64,000 bases of DNA from Streptomyces lunaelactis. Its GTDB lineage: Bacteria > Actinomycetota > Actinomycetes > Streptomycetales > Streptomycetaceae. The position numbers and the translations under genes are program-made. Where the stretch lies: positions 5,518,001 through 5,582,000 of the forward strand of contig NZ_CP026304.1 of the NCBI RefSeq assembly GCF_003054555.1, read 5' to 3'. The first letter of the stretch is position 1, and the number at the start of each line of letters is the position of its first letter. Below are positions 54,245 to 63,428 of this stretch, piece after piece. The notes under the pieces were generated by a model. That model was not told the origin of the DNA, searched no databases, and saw only the letters and a program-made list of their open reading frames with translations.

Positions 54245-54655
54245 ATGTCGACGAGCATCCAGCCCCGAGAGTGCTCCATCGCCGATGCGCTCGGCCTCGT
54301 GGGTGAGCGCTGGACGCTGCAGGCCGTACGCGAACTGACCCATGGCGTCCACTGCTTCGACCGGATCGTCCGCAACACCGGGGCGTCCCGCGACATCCTC
54401 ACGGCCCGGTTGCGCAAGCTGGAGGCGGCGGGTGCGGTCCGGCGCGAGCAGTACAACGTGCACCCGCCGCGGTACGAGTACCACCTCACCCCGGCGGGCG
54501 GGGAACTCGGCGACGTACTGCTCACGCTGATGAAGTGGGGCGACCGGCACCTCAACCCCGAGGATCCGCCCGTGAGGTGGCAGCACTCGTGCGGCGAGGC
54601 GGCCCGCAAGGGGGCGCACTCGCCGACGGGCCGCGGGGTCCTGACGGCCGAATGA
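54245..54655 (+). CDS. HxlR-family transcriptional regulator
   Basis: A 136-residue HxlR protein, intact in contrast to that at 3302. RECSIADALGLVGERWTLQA carries the conserved N-terminal Cys, then GASRDILTARLRKLEAAGAV and REQYNVHPPRYEYHLTPAGG form the helix-turn-helix and wing. The C-terminal about 35 residues include another Cys. ATG at 54245 is chosen over 54236 on ribosome binding site spacing. It probably regulates itself and the thiolase gene upstream. Confidence 0.9.
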   Translation: MSTSIQPRECSIADALGLVGERWTLQAVRELTHGVHCFDRIVRNTGASRDILTARLRKLEAAGAVRREQYNVHPPRYEYHLTPAGGELGDVLLTLMKWGDRHLNPEDPPVRWQHSCGEAARKGAHSPTGRGVLTAE

Positions 54656-54733
54656 TCCCGTCGGCTGGTCCCGCGCCCGTCTCCACCAGCACATGCCCTG
54701 GTCGTACGTCGGCCGTCCGCGGCGCCGCCGGCG

Positions 54734-54880
54734 ACAGTGCGCGTCGAACGAGTAGAACCGGTCCGCCCATTCGGGCCTCAGAATGGCTTCGAGCAAAGCC
54801 ATCGAGCGGCACACGTCGCAAAGTACGGGTATCCCGGGCAGTCGCCGAGCACCATCGTGTACGGTCACGCGCTGATCCAA
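54734..54880 (-). pseudogene. Remnant of a DUF-type actinobacterial protein gene
   Basis: The minus strand reads IPVLCDVCRSMALLEAIL then RPEWADRFYSFDAHC, a stretch that strongly recalls the conserved N-terminal part of a group of Streptomyces proteins of unknown function (order: V-x-x-R-C-x-x-L-x-x-L-E-A, then PEW-x-x-R-Y-x-SFDA). After DAHC the reading becomes Arg-rich and unlike any protein. The remainder of the gene is missing; no start is assured. Confidence 0.4.
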
Positions 54881-54917
54881 CCGCAGAGGTGTGGATCACC
54901 CACAGGAGGCATCAACG

Positions 54918-55571
54918 ATGAGTGGAACGCACCCCGCAGCCGACGATCCGACCGGCTGGTTCGAGCGCGTCTACGCCGAAGGGGCCGGCGGGCGGCGGGC
55001 GATGCCATGGGACCAGGCGGGGCCCTTCGGCATGCTCAGGGAGTGGGCGCGGGTCCGCGAGGTGCGCGGCGGCGGACGGCGGGCGCTGGTCGTCGGGTGC
55101 GGCCTCGGCCGCGATGCCGAGTTCATCGCCGGACTCGGCTTCGACACCGACGCCTTCGACATCTCCGCCACCGCCATCCGTACCGCCCGCAGCCGCTTCC
55201 CGGATTCGTCGGTGCGCTACCAGATCGCCGACCTGCTGAACCCGCCTCCGGAGTGGGACGCGGCCTTCGACCTGGTGGTGGAGTCGCACACGGTGCAGGC
55301 ACTTCCGGAACCCCTCAGGAGCGAGGCGATCGCCAACGTCGGTCCCATGGTCCGGCCGGGCGGGACGCTCATCGTCTTCGCCGCCGTGCACGACGCCGCG
55401 GCCGTCCCGTCCCAGGGGCCGCCGTGGCCGCTGACCCGTACCGAGATCGACGCATTCGCGGCCGCCGCGGGGCTCGCGCCCGTGGACATCGAGGAGCTCG
55501 AGGATCCGGACGGTCCGCCCGTACACCGCTGGCGCGCGGAGTTCCGCCGGCCCGAGTCCGACCAGGCGTAG
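54918..55571 (+). CDS. SAM-dependent class I methyltransferase
   Basis: A 217-residue methyltransferase resembling thiopurine-S-methyltransferase-like proteins. ALVVGCGLGRDAEFIAGLGF is the SAM-binding motif I, DAFDISATAIRTAR the second, and FDLVVESHTVQALP the motif around the target pocket. The substrate is unknown. ATG at 54918 follows AGGAGG by 8 bases. It precedes a cupin gene by 43 bases. Confidence 0.9.
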   Translation: MSGTHPAADDPTGWFERVYAEGAGGRRAMPWDQAGPFGMLREWARVREVRGGGRRALVVGCGLGRDAEFIAGLGFDTDAFDISATAIRTARSRFPDSSVRYQIADLLNPPPEWDAAFDLVVESHTVQALPEPLRSEAIANVGPMVRPGGTLIVFAAVHDAAAVPSQGPPWPLTRTEIDAFAAAAGLAPVDIEELEDPDGPPVHRWRAEFRRPESDQA

Positions 55572-55614
55572 TCCGACCTGTGCATTGACCATGTGCCCGG
55601 CAGCGAGGAGAGAC

Positions 55615-56097
55615 ATGTCGTACCCGGACCCGAAGTACCTGGACGGCAGTGGCGAGATCACCGCGGAGTTCCGTCCCGCGGACACCCCCGCGAATCTGGT
55701 GGCCAGGAGCGGCAGCCGTACGCACTATCTGGCCACCACCGCTTCCACGGGCGGGGAGTTCGGGCTCTACCGGATGGACATGGCCCCCAAGGCCGGTGGC
55801 CCGAAGACGCACTTCCACAGGTCCATCTCGGAGTCCTTCTTCATCCTCGAGGGGACGGTGCGGCTCTACAACGGCGACAGCTGGATCGACGGCACGGCCG
55901 GCGACTTCCTGTACGTCCCGCAGGGCGGGCTGCACGCCTTCCGCAACGACTCGGACGCCCTCGCCTCGATGCTGCTGCTCTTCACGCCGGGGGCGCCGCG
56001 CGAGGAGTACTTCGAGAAGGTCGCCGAGGTCGCGAGCGAGGGGTCGCCCGAGGAGCAGGCGGAGTTCTTCATCAAGCACGACACCTACTGGACCTGA
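55615..56097 (+). CDS. Cupin-domain protein
   Basis: A 160-residue single cupin: HFHRSISESFFILEGTVRLY holds the His and Glu metal ligands and GDFLYVPQGGLHAFRNDSD the third His. It may be a dioxygenase-like or isomerase-like enzyme or a binding protein. ATG at 55615 follows GAGGAGAG. Its last 13 bases overlap the 3' end of the convergent threonine-synthase-like gene. Confidence 0.85.
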   Translation: MSYPDPKYLDGSGEITAEFRPADTPANLVARSGSRTHYLATTASTGGEFGLYRMDMAPKAGGPKTHFHRSISESFFILEGTVRLYNGDSWIDGTAGDFLYVPQGGLHAFRNDSDALASMLLLFTPGAPREEYFEKVAEVASEGSPEEQAEFFIKHDTYWT

Positions 56098-57188
56098 GGC
56101 GCCAGGCCCGTCTTGAGGCCCGCGCCGCAGAGCGGGACGACCGCCGTGCGGTCGGTCCAGGTGCCGGCCGCCGCCCAGCACGCGACCCCGGTCGACTCGA
56201 CGAAAAGACCGCGTGCGGCCAGGTCCAGCTGCGCCGCCCGGATCTGATCCTCCGTCACCGTGAGGAAGGTGCCGCCCGACTCGCGTACGGCACGCAGGAT
56301 CTGGCGGGCGCGCGGCGGGCGCGGGATGGCGATGCCCTCGGCGAGCGTGGGCCTGGCCGGCGTCGCGCTGTCGTCGAGGAGTTCCTCGGCGCCGGCGTGG
56401 AAGGCCGCGGCCAGTGGCGAGACCGCTTCGGCCTGGACCGCGATCAGGGCGGGGCGCTCGGCGATCAGGCCGTGGGCGTGGAGTTCGGCGAGGGCCACGG
56501 CCGCGCCGAGGAGCAGGGTGCCGTTGCCGACGGGGACGACGATCGCCTCGGGGAGCCGGCCGCCGAGGTCCTCCCACAGCTCGTAGACGTACGTCTTCGT
56601 GCCGTGCAGGAAGTACGGGTTGAAGACATGGCTCGCGTAGAAGGTGCCGGGGGTGTCGGCGGCCGCGCGGGCGGCCAGGGCGGTGGCCTCACGGTCGCCG
56701 GTGACGAGTTCGAGGTGCGCGCCGTGCGCCCGGATCTGCTCCACCTTCTTGGCGGAGGTGCCCTCGGGTACGTACACCGTGCAGTCCAGACCGGCCCGTG
56801 CGCAGTACGCGGCGACGGCCGTGCCCGCGTTCCCGCTGCTGTCGGCGATCACGCGCTTCGGCGCGAGCCGGCGGGCGAGCTCGGCCAGCATCACCGCGCC
56901 GCGGTCCTTGAAGGAGAGCGTCGGCATCAGGAAGTCGAGCTTCACGGAGACGGTGGGCGTGAGCGGAACGAGCGGGGTGCGGCCCTCGCCGAGGGAGACG
57001 GCGGGCGCGGAGAGCGGCAGCGCCTCCTCGTACCGCCACAGTGAACCGACCCGGCCGGCAAGGGACTCGCGGGCTACGGGCGCGGCGCTGAAGTCCAGGT
57101 CCCAGGGGCCGCGGCAGTCGGGGCAGCGCCAGGCGAGCGACTCGACGGAGGATCCGGTTCCGCAGTCGGGGCAGCGGTAGGAGGTCAT
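56085..57188 (-). CDS. Threonine synthase-like PLP-dependent enzyme
   Basis: A 367-residue fold-type II pyridoxal phosphate enzyme. A zinc-ribbon-like N-terminus (YRCPDCGTGSS and WRCPDCRGPW, about 4-30) precedes the catalytic domain with SFKDRGAVML containing the PLP Lys, DSSGNAGTAVAAYCARAG and VVPVGNGTLLLGAAVAL. This is the threonine synthase/dehydratase group; the exact amino acid substrate is unclear. ATG at 57188; tail to tail with the cupin gene and divergent from the subtilase gene. Confidence 0.9.
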   Translation of the reverse strand: MTSYRCPDCGTGSSVESLAWRCPDCRGPWDLDFSAAPVARESLAGRVGSLWRYEEALPLSAPAVSLGEGRTPLVPLTPTVSVKLDFLMPTLSFKDRGAVMLAELARRLAPKRVIADSSGNAGTAVAAYCARAGLDCTVYVPEGTSAKKVEQIRAHGAHLELVTGDREATALAARAAADTPGTFYASHVFNPYFLHGTKTYVYELWEDLGGRLPEAIVVPVGNGTLLLGAAVALAELHAHGLIAERPALIAVQAEAVSPLAAAFHAGAEELLDDSATPARPTLAEGIAIPRPPRARQILRAVRESGGTFLTVTEDQIRAAQLDLAARGLFVESTGVACWAAAGTWTDRTAVVPLCGAGLKTGLAPQVQ

Positions 57189-57378
57189 GGTTCGCCAGCA
57201 TGGCAGTTGTGTGGCGCACGTGTTACGGCACCTCCCAAGCTCTTGTGTGTTTCCTATGGATCCGCCAATCTTTCGCTCGACAGGCGAGACACGGGCACAG
57301 GGGCTTCAGCTGTTCGTTGTCATGTGCCTGTCGTGCTACCCCCACAGCAACGCACCACCAATGAGGAGGACCCCTCAC

Positions 57379-58953
57379 ATGTCTGTGATGCGTACTTCGC
57401 AGCGAAGACTCGCCGCGGCAAGCGCAATAGCCGTCGCCGCGCTCGCGCTCGGCACGGTATCCGCACTCCCGGCCACCGCGGTCGAGGCGGCTCCGGAAGG
57501 CGTCGTCCAGAACGCCGGCGCACCCGGAGCCATTGCGGACAGCTACATCGTCACGCTCGACGAGTCCGCGGCCGACGCCGGTTCCGCGGCGGGCAAGGCG
57601 CTCGCCAAGGAATACGGCGCGAAGATCAAGACGACGTACAACGCCGCGCTGAACGGCTACGCCGTCGAGCTCTCCGCGGCCCAGGCGAAGAAGTTCGCCG
57701 CGGACCCGGCTGTCGAGTCCGTCGTGCAGAACCGCGTCTTCAAGGCCAATGGCACCCAGCCGAACCCGCCGTCCTGGGGTCTCGACCGGATCGACCAGAG
57801 GGCCCTTCCGCTGAACCAGAGTTACACCTACCCGGACGCCGCGGGCGAGGGCGTGACCGCGTACATCATCGACACCGGTGTACGGATCACCCACAGCGAC
57901 TTCGGCGGCCGGGCGTCGTACGGCTATGACGCCATCGACAACGACAACACCGCGCAGGACGGCAACGGCCACGGCACGCACGTCGCCGCCACCGTCGCCG
58001 GGTCCTCGTACGGCGTGGCCAAGAAGGCCAAGGTCGTCGGCGTCCGGGTGCTCAACAACGCAGGCTCGGGCACGACCGCGCAGGTCGTCGCCGGCATCGA
58101 CTGGGTGACGCAGAACGCCGTCAAGCCGGCCGTCGCCAACATGAGCCTGGGCGGCGGCATCGACTCCGCCCTCGACACGGCGGTGCGCAACTCCATCGCT
58201 TCCGGCATCACCTACGGTGTCGCGGCGGGCAACGACGGCGCCAACGCCTCCAACTACTCGCCCGCGCGCGTGGCCGAGGCCATCACCGTCGGCTCCACGA
58301 CCAGCACCGACGCGCGCTCCAGCTTCTCCAACTACGGCGCCGTGCTGGACATCTTCGCCCCGGGCTCGTCGATCACCTCGGCCTGGAACACCAACGACTC
58401 CGCGACGAACACCATCTCGGGCACGTCGATGGCGACGCCGCACGTCGTGGGCGCGGCCGCGCTCTATCTGGCGGCGAACAGGACCGCGACCCCGGCCCAG
58501 GTCTCCACGGCCCTGACCACCGCCGCCACGAGCGGCGCGGTGGGCAACCCGGGCAGCGGCTCGCCGAACAGGCTGCTGTACGTCGGCACCGGTGACACCC
58601 CGCCGCCGGGCAAGAAGTTCGAGAACACCGCGGACTACGCGATCAGCGACTTCGCCACCACCGAGTCGCCGGTCACCGTCAGCGGCGTCACCGGCAACGC
58701 GCCTGCGACGCTGAGCGTGCCGGTCGACATCAAGCACACGTACATCGGCGACCTGAAGATCGACCTGATCGCCCCGGACGGCACGGTCTACGGTCTGAAG
58801 GCCTACGGGACCGGCGGCAGCACGGACAACGTGAACACCACGTACACGGTGAACGCGTCGTCGGAGGTCGCGAACGGCACCTGGAAGCTGCGGGTCAGCG
58901 ACAACGCGGCAGTGGACGTCGGCAAGATCGACTCCTGGGCTCTGCAGTTCTGA
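57379..58953 (+). CDS. Secreted subtilisin-family (S8) serine protease with I9 and P domains
   Basis: A 524-residue exported protease. A signal peptide (about 1-35) is followed by an I9 inhibitor propeptide (about 55-135, DSYIVTLDE). The catalytic domain has the Asp in [10 protein letters not shown], the His in [14 protein letters not shown] and the Ser in [15 protein letters not shown]. After a PPPG linker the C-terminal about 110 residues are a proprotein-convertase P domain ([20 protein letters not shown]). ATG at 57379 follows GAGGAGG. It is a typical Streptomyces extracellular protease. Confidence 0.96.
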   Translation: MSVMRTSQRRLAAASAIAVAALALGTVSALPATAVEAAPEGVVQNAGAPGAIADSYIVTLDESAADAGSAAGKALAKEYGAKIKTTYNAALNGYAVELSAAQAKKFAADPAVESVVQNRVFKANGTQPNPPSWGLDRIDQRALPLNQSYTYPDAAGEGVTAYIIDTGVRITHSDFGGRASYGYDAIDNDNTAQDGNGHGTHVAATVAGSSYGVAKKAKVVGVRVLNNAGSGTTAQVVAGIDWVTQNAVKPAVANMSLGGGIDSALDTAVRNSIASGITYGVAAGNDGANASNYSPARVAEAITVGSTTSTDARSSFSNYGAVLDIFAPGSSITSAWNTNDSATNTISGTSMATPHVVGAAALYLAANRTATPAQVSTALTTAATSGAVGNPGSGSPNRLLYVGTGDTPPPGKKFENTADYAISDFATTESPVTVSGVTGNAPATLSVPVDIKHTYIGDLKIDLIAPDGTVYGLKAYGTGGSTDNVNTTYTVNASSEVANGTWKLRVSDNAAVDVGKIDSWALQF

Positions 58954-58988
58954 GGTTGTGAGTCCTGAGCTCTGAGCTCCGAACTCCC

Positions 58989-59025
58989 GGAAGGGGGCGG
59001 TCGCCGACGGCGGCCGCCCCTTTCC
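58989..59025. terminator. Hairpin between convergent genes
   Basis: A 12-bp stem with one G-T pair (58989-59000 with 59014-59025) stands 36 bases after the protease stop, before the convergent repeat-protein gene. Confidence 0.85.
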
Positions 59026-59038
59026 GCGTTGCTCCCGC

Positions 59039-59590
59039 TCAGCCGAGCAGCCGACGCATGACGGGAACGGGCAGGGTGGGATTCGCGGCGGCGCACGCGG
59101 CGAGCTCGTCGTCGTCCAGCAGGGCGAGCAGCCGGTCGGCCGGAAGCCGCGGATGACGGGCGGCCGTGGCCCGGACCGACCGGTCCTGATCGCGGGTGAG
59201 CCGGTCGGCGACGGCAGGGGTGAGACCGGGGTCGAGGGTGGCCGGCAGGCGTACGAGCGGATCCTCGGCGTCGGCGAAGGACCCGGCGAGACCGGCGAGC
59301 TCGGCACGGATGATCCATTCCGGGTCGTCCACGAGCCGTCCGCGCTGCTCCCCGTCGATGTGCGGGTTCTGCGTGAATGCCGCGCGCACCCGGAGCTCCG
59401 GGTGCCCGGCGATCGCGTCCACCACCTCCTCCGGGAACTCCCGTCGGTCCGTGCACAGCGGGGACCGGACGGCCTCGTACTCCGGCTCCAGCAGCCGCAG
59501 CAGTACGTCGACGGGCGCGGCCGGATTAACCGCGACTCCCTCCAGCGCGGCGGTCATCCGGTCTCGTCCCGCGGCTGCTGCCGGCTGCAT
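59039..59590 (-). CDS. Leucine-rich variant (LRV) repeat protein
   Basis: A 183-residue helical repeat protein. Repeats include HPELRVRAAFTQNPHIDGEQ, DPEWIIRAELAGLAGSF and QDRSVRATAARHPRLPADRL, each ending in Leu and hydrophobic positions, as in LRV/HEAT-like solenoids. Such proteins mediate protein contacts; no partner is visible. ATG at 59590 is preferred because a GGGGGACGGA stretch precedes it; the ATG at 59557 is in frame too. Confidence 0.75.
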   Translation of the reverse strand: MQPAAAAGRDRMTAALEGVAVNPAAPVDVLLRLLEPEYEAVRSPLCTDRREFPEEVVDAIAGHPELRVRAAFTQNPHIDGEQRGRLVDDPEWIIRAELAGLAGSFADAEDPLVRLPATLDPGLTPAVADRLTRDQDRSVRATAARHPRLPADRLLALLDDDELAACAAANPTLPVPVMRRLLG

Positions 59591-59671
59591 TCCGTCCCCC
59601 GCCTCCCGACGCGTATGATCCGCGCGCCTGTTCGTTCGACCCCCCCGATCCCGACGAGGAGCACCGTACCC

Positions 59672-60805
59672 GTGGACCCATCCACCCAGGGCTGGCAGCC
59701 GCATCCGCAGTACGCCCCCAGACCGCCGGTCAACGGTCTCTCCATCGCCTCCCTCGTCCTCGGGATCGTCTGCTGTCTGCCCCCGCTCGGTCTCGTCCTC
59801 GGGCTGATATCCCTCTCGCAGATCAAGAAGAAGGGCGAGCGCGGCAAGGGCATGGCCGTCGCGGGCACCGTCCTGTCCTCCCTCAGTACGGCGCTGCTGG
59901 CCGTCGCGCTCGCCACCGGTGGGATCGGTGAGGCCTGGGACGGCTTCAAGGAGGGCATGGACAAGGCGTCCCGCTCGCGCAGCACCCTGGATCTGCGCAA
60001 GGGCGACTGCTTCAACCTCCCAGGCAGCGGCGCGGTGGAGCGCGAGACGACGGACGTCGAGGTCGTGGACTGCGCGAGCGAGCACGAGGCGGAGGTCGCC
60101 GGAGGCTTCAAGGTCCGCGGCTATGAGACCTATCCCGGTGAGAGCCGGCTCGACTCGCTCGCCGACACGCGCTGTCAGGAGGTCAACGACGGGTACGCGA
60201 TGGATCCCTGGGCCGTGCCGAAGGGGACCGAGATGTACTACTACCTGCCGACCAAGGAGAGCTGGCGGCTCGGCGACAAGATCGTCACCTGCGCCTTCGT
60301 CATCGACGGCGGCGTGGTCCAAGGCTCCGTACGGCGCGATGCCAAGAGCCTCGACGACCATCAACTCGTCTATCTGAAGGCGGAGTCGGCGATCGCGAGT
60401 ACCGAGTACGCCGTGCCGGAGGAGGACTTCGCCGACAACGCCGAGGGGTACCGGGACTGGGCCCGGCAGACCTCCGTCGCGCTGGCCGAGCAGGCGGGGG
60501 TCCTGCGCGGGCACTCCTGGCCGGGGGCCGCGGCAGGGCCGGCGGAGGAGCGGGCGAAGGAGTACGAGCGGGCGCGCGTCCACTGGGACAAGGCCGCCCG
60601 CGCGCAGGACGAAGACGCCTTCTGGACGCACTCCTACGACGGCCAGGACACGCTGGAGCGGACGACGGAGATCTCGGTGCGCGGGCCGCTCGGGCTCGAA
60701 GCCACCCCGCCGGCGGACGAGACGGACGAGACGGATGCTCCAGTGGACGAGAGCGGCGGTCCGGCGGAAGAGACCGGGGTGCCCGCGGAAGAGACCGGCG
60801 CCTGA
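59672..60805 (+). CDS. DUF4190 and septum-formation-domain membrane protein
   Basis: A 377-residue protein. The N-terminus is Pro-rich, then two membrane segments (about 22-45 and 62-84) separated by LGLISLSQIKKKGERGKGM, the DUF4190 signature. The exported remainder has a Cys-containing septum-formation domain (GDCFNLPG, VEVVDCASEHEAEVAGGF and a later RCQEV and TCAF). The last 25 residues are acidic Thr/Pro/Glu repeats. It may be involved in cell-wall or division-related processes; no direct evidence. GTG at 59672 follows GAGGAG. Confidence 0.8.
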   Translation: MDPSTQGWQPHPQYAPRPPVNGLSIASLVLGIVCCLPPLGLVLGLISLSQIKKKGERGKGMAVAGTVLSSLSTALLAVALATGGIGEAWDGFKEGMDKASRSRSTLDLRKGDCFNLPGSGAVERETTDVEVVDCASEHEAEVAGGFKVRGYETYPGESRLDSLADTRCQEVNDGYAMDPWAVPKGTEMYYYLPTKESWRLGDKIVTCAFVIDGGVVQGSVRRDAKSLDDHQLVYLKAESAIASTEYAVPEEDFADNAEGYRDWARQTSVALAEQAGVLRGHSWPGAAAGPAEERAKEYERARVHWDKAARAQDEDAFWTHSYDGQDTLERTTEISVRGPLGLEATPPADETDETDAPVDESGGPAEETGVPAEETGA

Positions 60806-60870
60806 GCCACCGACAGCCCAGGCACCGGCCTCGTCCGAGTCCCGCCCCGCTGGACAGGCCCAGGCCCTGT

Positions 60871-60937
60871 CTAGGGCGTGTTTTGGAAGTCCCGCCCGCC
60901 CTGCGGGCGGACGGCGCTACTTCCAAACACGCCCTAG
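60871..60937. mobile_element. 67-bp miniature inverted-repeat element (MITE)
   Basis: The ends GGGCGTGTTTTGGAAGT and ACTTCCAAACACGCCC are inverted repeats differing by one T, and each is bordered by CTAG, so a 4-base target duplication of the IS5-family type (YTAR) is plausible. The centre contains its own CCGCCCGC/GCGGGCGG hairpin. No transposase is encoded. The element lies between two convergent genes and its right-hand CTAG gives the stop codon of the chitinase. Confidence 0.75.
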
Positions 60938-62301
60938 CGGCGGGAGAGGCCGCGGTCGACGGCGGTCATCAGCTCGCCGTCGGCCGTGTCGCCGTCCAGG
61001 GACCAGAACATCGCGCCGCCCAGGCCCCGTTCACGGATGTACGAGGTCTTGGTGCGCAGTACCTGCGGGTCGTCGTACGTCCACAGGGTGGTGCCGTCGA
61101 AGAGCCACGCGTGGCCGTTCCGGCGGTCCCGGTGCACCGTGTACGTCCCCGAGTCGGCGAGCTTCTTGAGGGCCTTGTAGTCCTCGTAACCTGCCGCCCA
61201 GGTGGCGGGCGCGGGCGCGCTCGCCGGCTGGTTGAGGCCGTCGCCGCCGCCGGTCACGCCCGTCCAGCCCTGGCCGTAGAAGGGCATGCCCATCACCAGC
61301 TTGCGGGCGGGAGCTCCGCGGTCGCGCCAGGCGTCGACGGTCTGGTCCACGCTGAAGTCGTTCCTGGCGTAGAGCGCGGACTGCTGCGCCGTGGTCTTCT
61401 CGCCCGAGACATGGAAGTCGTAGCCCTGGAGGTTGACGAAGTCCAGATCGCGCATGATCTTGCGGACCTCGAAGCCCGCGTCGATCTTGGCCGGGGCGGT
61501 CGGCACGAAGGCGGTCAGCTCGTAGTGCTTGCGCTTCTTGAGGGAATTGGCGTACGCGTCGAGCTGGGTGCGGAACTCCCGTACCAGCGCGGTGAAGTTC
61601 TGCTTGTCCTCCGGCCGGAAGACGGTGTCCGTGTCGCCCGCCGATCCCGGCCACTCCCAGTCGAGGTCGACGCCGTCGAAGAGTCCGGCGGCAGCGCCGG
61701 CGCCGCCGCGTGCTCCGTCGAGAGGCAGATTGCCCTTGATGTAGAGGTCGATGCAGGAGGACACGAACGCCTTGCGGGAGGCCGGGGTGCGGGCCGCGTC
61801 CGAGAAGTGCGTGGACCAGCTCCAGCCGCCGAGGGAGATGAGCACCTTGAGGCCGGGGTACCTGGCCTTGAGCTCGCGCAGCTGGTTGAAGTTGCCGGCG
61901 AGGGGCTGCTCGGCGGTGTCGGCGACGCCGTCCACCGAGTCGGCGGCCTCCAGCGGCCGGGCGTAGTCGGCCCAGGCGTCCGCCTCGCCGGGAACACTTC
62001 CGGTGAAGCACTTGCCCTCGGCGTTCACATTGCCGAAGGCGTAGTTGATGTGGGTGAGCTTGCCGGCCTGCCCGCTGGTGTCCATGTCCTTGACCTGGAA
62101 GTCCCGGCCGTAGACACCCCATTGGGTGAAGTATCCGACGCGCTTGTACGAGGGCTTTCCGTGGCTGCTGCTCTCGCCCTGGGCGCCCTGGGCGTCCTGG
62201 GCGTTCTGGGCGGAGGCGCTGGGTGCGAGGGCGGCGAGGAGGGAGAGGGAGCAGGCGGCAACGGCCGCCCTGACAAGGGATCTTCGGCAGTTTCGACGCA
62301 T
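60934..62301 (-). CDS. Secreted glycoside hydrolase family 18 chitinase
   Basis: A 455-residue exported chitinase: signal peptide with cleavage near ASAQ (about residue 31), then YKRVGYFTQWGVYGRDFQV. FDGVDLDWEWPG holds the DxxDxDxE catalytic motif (Glu at about residue 209), and GLGGAMFWSLDGDT closes the barrel. It hydrolyses chitin outside the cell. The stop TAG lies in the edge of a MITE. The promoter contains a DasR-type site; the start is leaderless or nearly so. No chitin-binding domain is present. Confidence 0.95.
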   Translation of the reverse strand: MRRNCRRSLVRAAVAACSLSLLAALAPSASAQNAQDAQGAQGESSSHGKPSYKRVGYFTQWGVYGRDFQVKDMDTSGQAGKLTHINYAFGNVNAEGKCFTGSVPGEADAWADYARPLEAADSVDGVADTAEQPLAGNFNQLRELKARYPGLKVLISLGGWSWSTHFSDAARTPASRKAFVSSCIDLYIKGNLPLDGARGGAGAAAGLFDGVDLDWEWPGSAGDTDTVFRPEDKQNFTALVREFRTQLDAYANSLKKRKHYELTAFVPTAPAKIDAGFEVRKIMRDLDFVNLQGYDFHVSGEKTTAQQSALYARNDFSVDQTVDAWRDRGAPARKLVMGMPFYGQGWTGVTGGGDGLNQPASAPAPATWAAGYEDYKALKKLADSGTYTVHRDRRNGHAWLFDGTTLWTYDDPQVLRTKTSYIRERGLGGAMFWSLDGDTADGELMTAVDRGLSRR

Positions 62302-62308
62302 GGTCAGG

Positions 62309-62337
62309 AAACTATTGGTCTGGACCATTCGGGTCAA
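62309..62337 (-). promoter_or_regulatory. Chitinase promoter with embedded DasR-type site
   Basis: On the minus strand TTGACC (62332-62337) and TAGTTT (62309-62314) are spaced exactly 17 bases. The spacer holds TGGTCCAGACCA (62316-62327), a near-perfect match to the DasR-responsive consensus TGGTCTAGACCA. The start codon begins only 8 bases downstream of the minus-10. DasR would block RNA polymerase until chitin-derived amino sugars relieve it. Confidence 0.88.
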
Positions 62338-62486
62338 TGGGTTGACGGGGATTGGTGGCCGTACTCGCGGTAAACGCCTGCGTAAAGGCAAGTCATCACT
62401 TCGAGTGAAACTTTGGCCCACGCTTGCTATCAACAACCCACGGTTGCCAGGCTGTTGCTGTCTGTCAACCTGTTGGGAGTGGGCCA

Positions 62487-63239
62487 GTGACATTCGGTGA
62501 GCAGCCCGCCTATCTGCGCGTTGCGAGCGATCTCCGCGAGAAGATCGTCAACGGCTCGCTGCCGCCGCACACCCGGCTTCCCTCGCAGGCCCGCATCCGC
62601 GAGGAGTACGGCGTCTCCGACACCGTCGCCCTCGAGGCGCGCAAGGTCCTGATGGCGGAGGGCCTGGTCGAGGGCCGCTCCGGCTCCGGTACGTATGTCC
62701 GCGAGCGGCCCGTCCCGCGCCGTGTCTCCCGCACCGGCTACCGCCCGCCGTCCGGCGCCAACCCCTTCCGCCAGGAGCAGGCGGAGGAGGACGCCCGGGG
62801 CACCTGGGAGTCCAGCAGCGAGCAGGAGGAGGCGGGTCCGGAGATCGCCGACCGGCTCGGCATCCCGTTCGGCGACCGCGTGATGCGTACGCGCTATGTC
62901 TACCGGGACGCGGGCGAGGTGATGATGCTCTCCACCTCCTGGGAGCCCTTGGAGGTCACCGGGCGCACCCCGGTGATGCTGCCGGAGGAGGGCCCGCTGG
63001 GCGGCTGCGGGGTCGTCGAGCGGATGGCCGCCATCGACGTCGTCGTGGACAACGTCGTGGAGGAGGTCGGCGCGCGGCCGGGGCTGGCGGAGGAGCTCCT
63101 GACGCTCGGCGGCGTACCGGGCCATGTGGTCATGGTCGTCGAGCGGACGTACTACGCGTCGGGGCGGGCGGTCGAGACGGCCGACGTCGTCGTCCCGGCG
63201 GACCGCTACCGGATCGCATACCACCTGCCGGTGAAGTGA
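62487..63239 (+). CDS. GntR-family regulator with UTRA domain
   Basis: A 250-residue HutC-subfamily GntR protein. The winged helix is PAYLRVASDLREKIVNGSLP, RLPSQARIREEYGVSDTVAL and LVEGRSGSGTYVRERP; the UTRA ligand domain follows (about 90-250, MRTRYVYRDAGEVMMLSTSW and VERTYYASGRAVETADVVVP). GTG at 62487 follows GGGAG. Divergent from the chitinase, but the chitinase operator is a DasR site and this protein is not evidently DasR, so its target is not clear. The A/T-rich region before it has GTTG/CAAC repeats. Confidence 0.88.
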   Translation: MTFGEQPAYLRVASDLREKIVNGSLPPHTRLPSQARIREEYGVSDTVALEARKVLMAEGLVEGRSGSGTYVRERPVPRRVSRTGYRPPSGANPFRQEQAEEDARGTWESSSEQEEAGPEIADRLGIPFGDRVMRTRYVYRDAGEVMMLSTSWEPLEVTGRTPVMLPEEGPLGGCGVVERMAAIDVVVDNVVEEVGARPGLAEELLTLGGVPGHVVMVVERTYYASGRAVETADVVVPADRYRIAYHLPVK

Positions 63240-63428
63240 GCCCCGATGCGGGGAAATGACCGGTAGCCGAACAGGACGTCCGATGACCGTGATCACGAGT
63301 TAACGCCCGCTCCCGTCCCGTAACGCCCGGGCAATCGCCCGCCGCGTCCGACTGTCATGTCCGGCTCCTACCTTCCCGTCCGTACGTGCCCTGCCCCCGC
63401 ACACGGACCGACGAACGGGAAGTCACCG

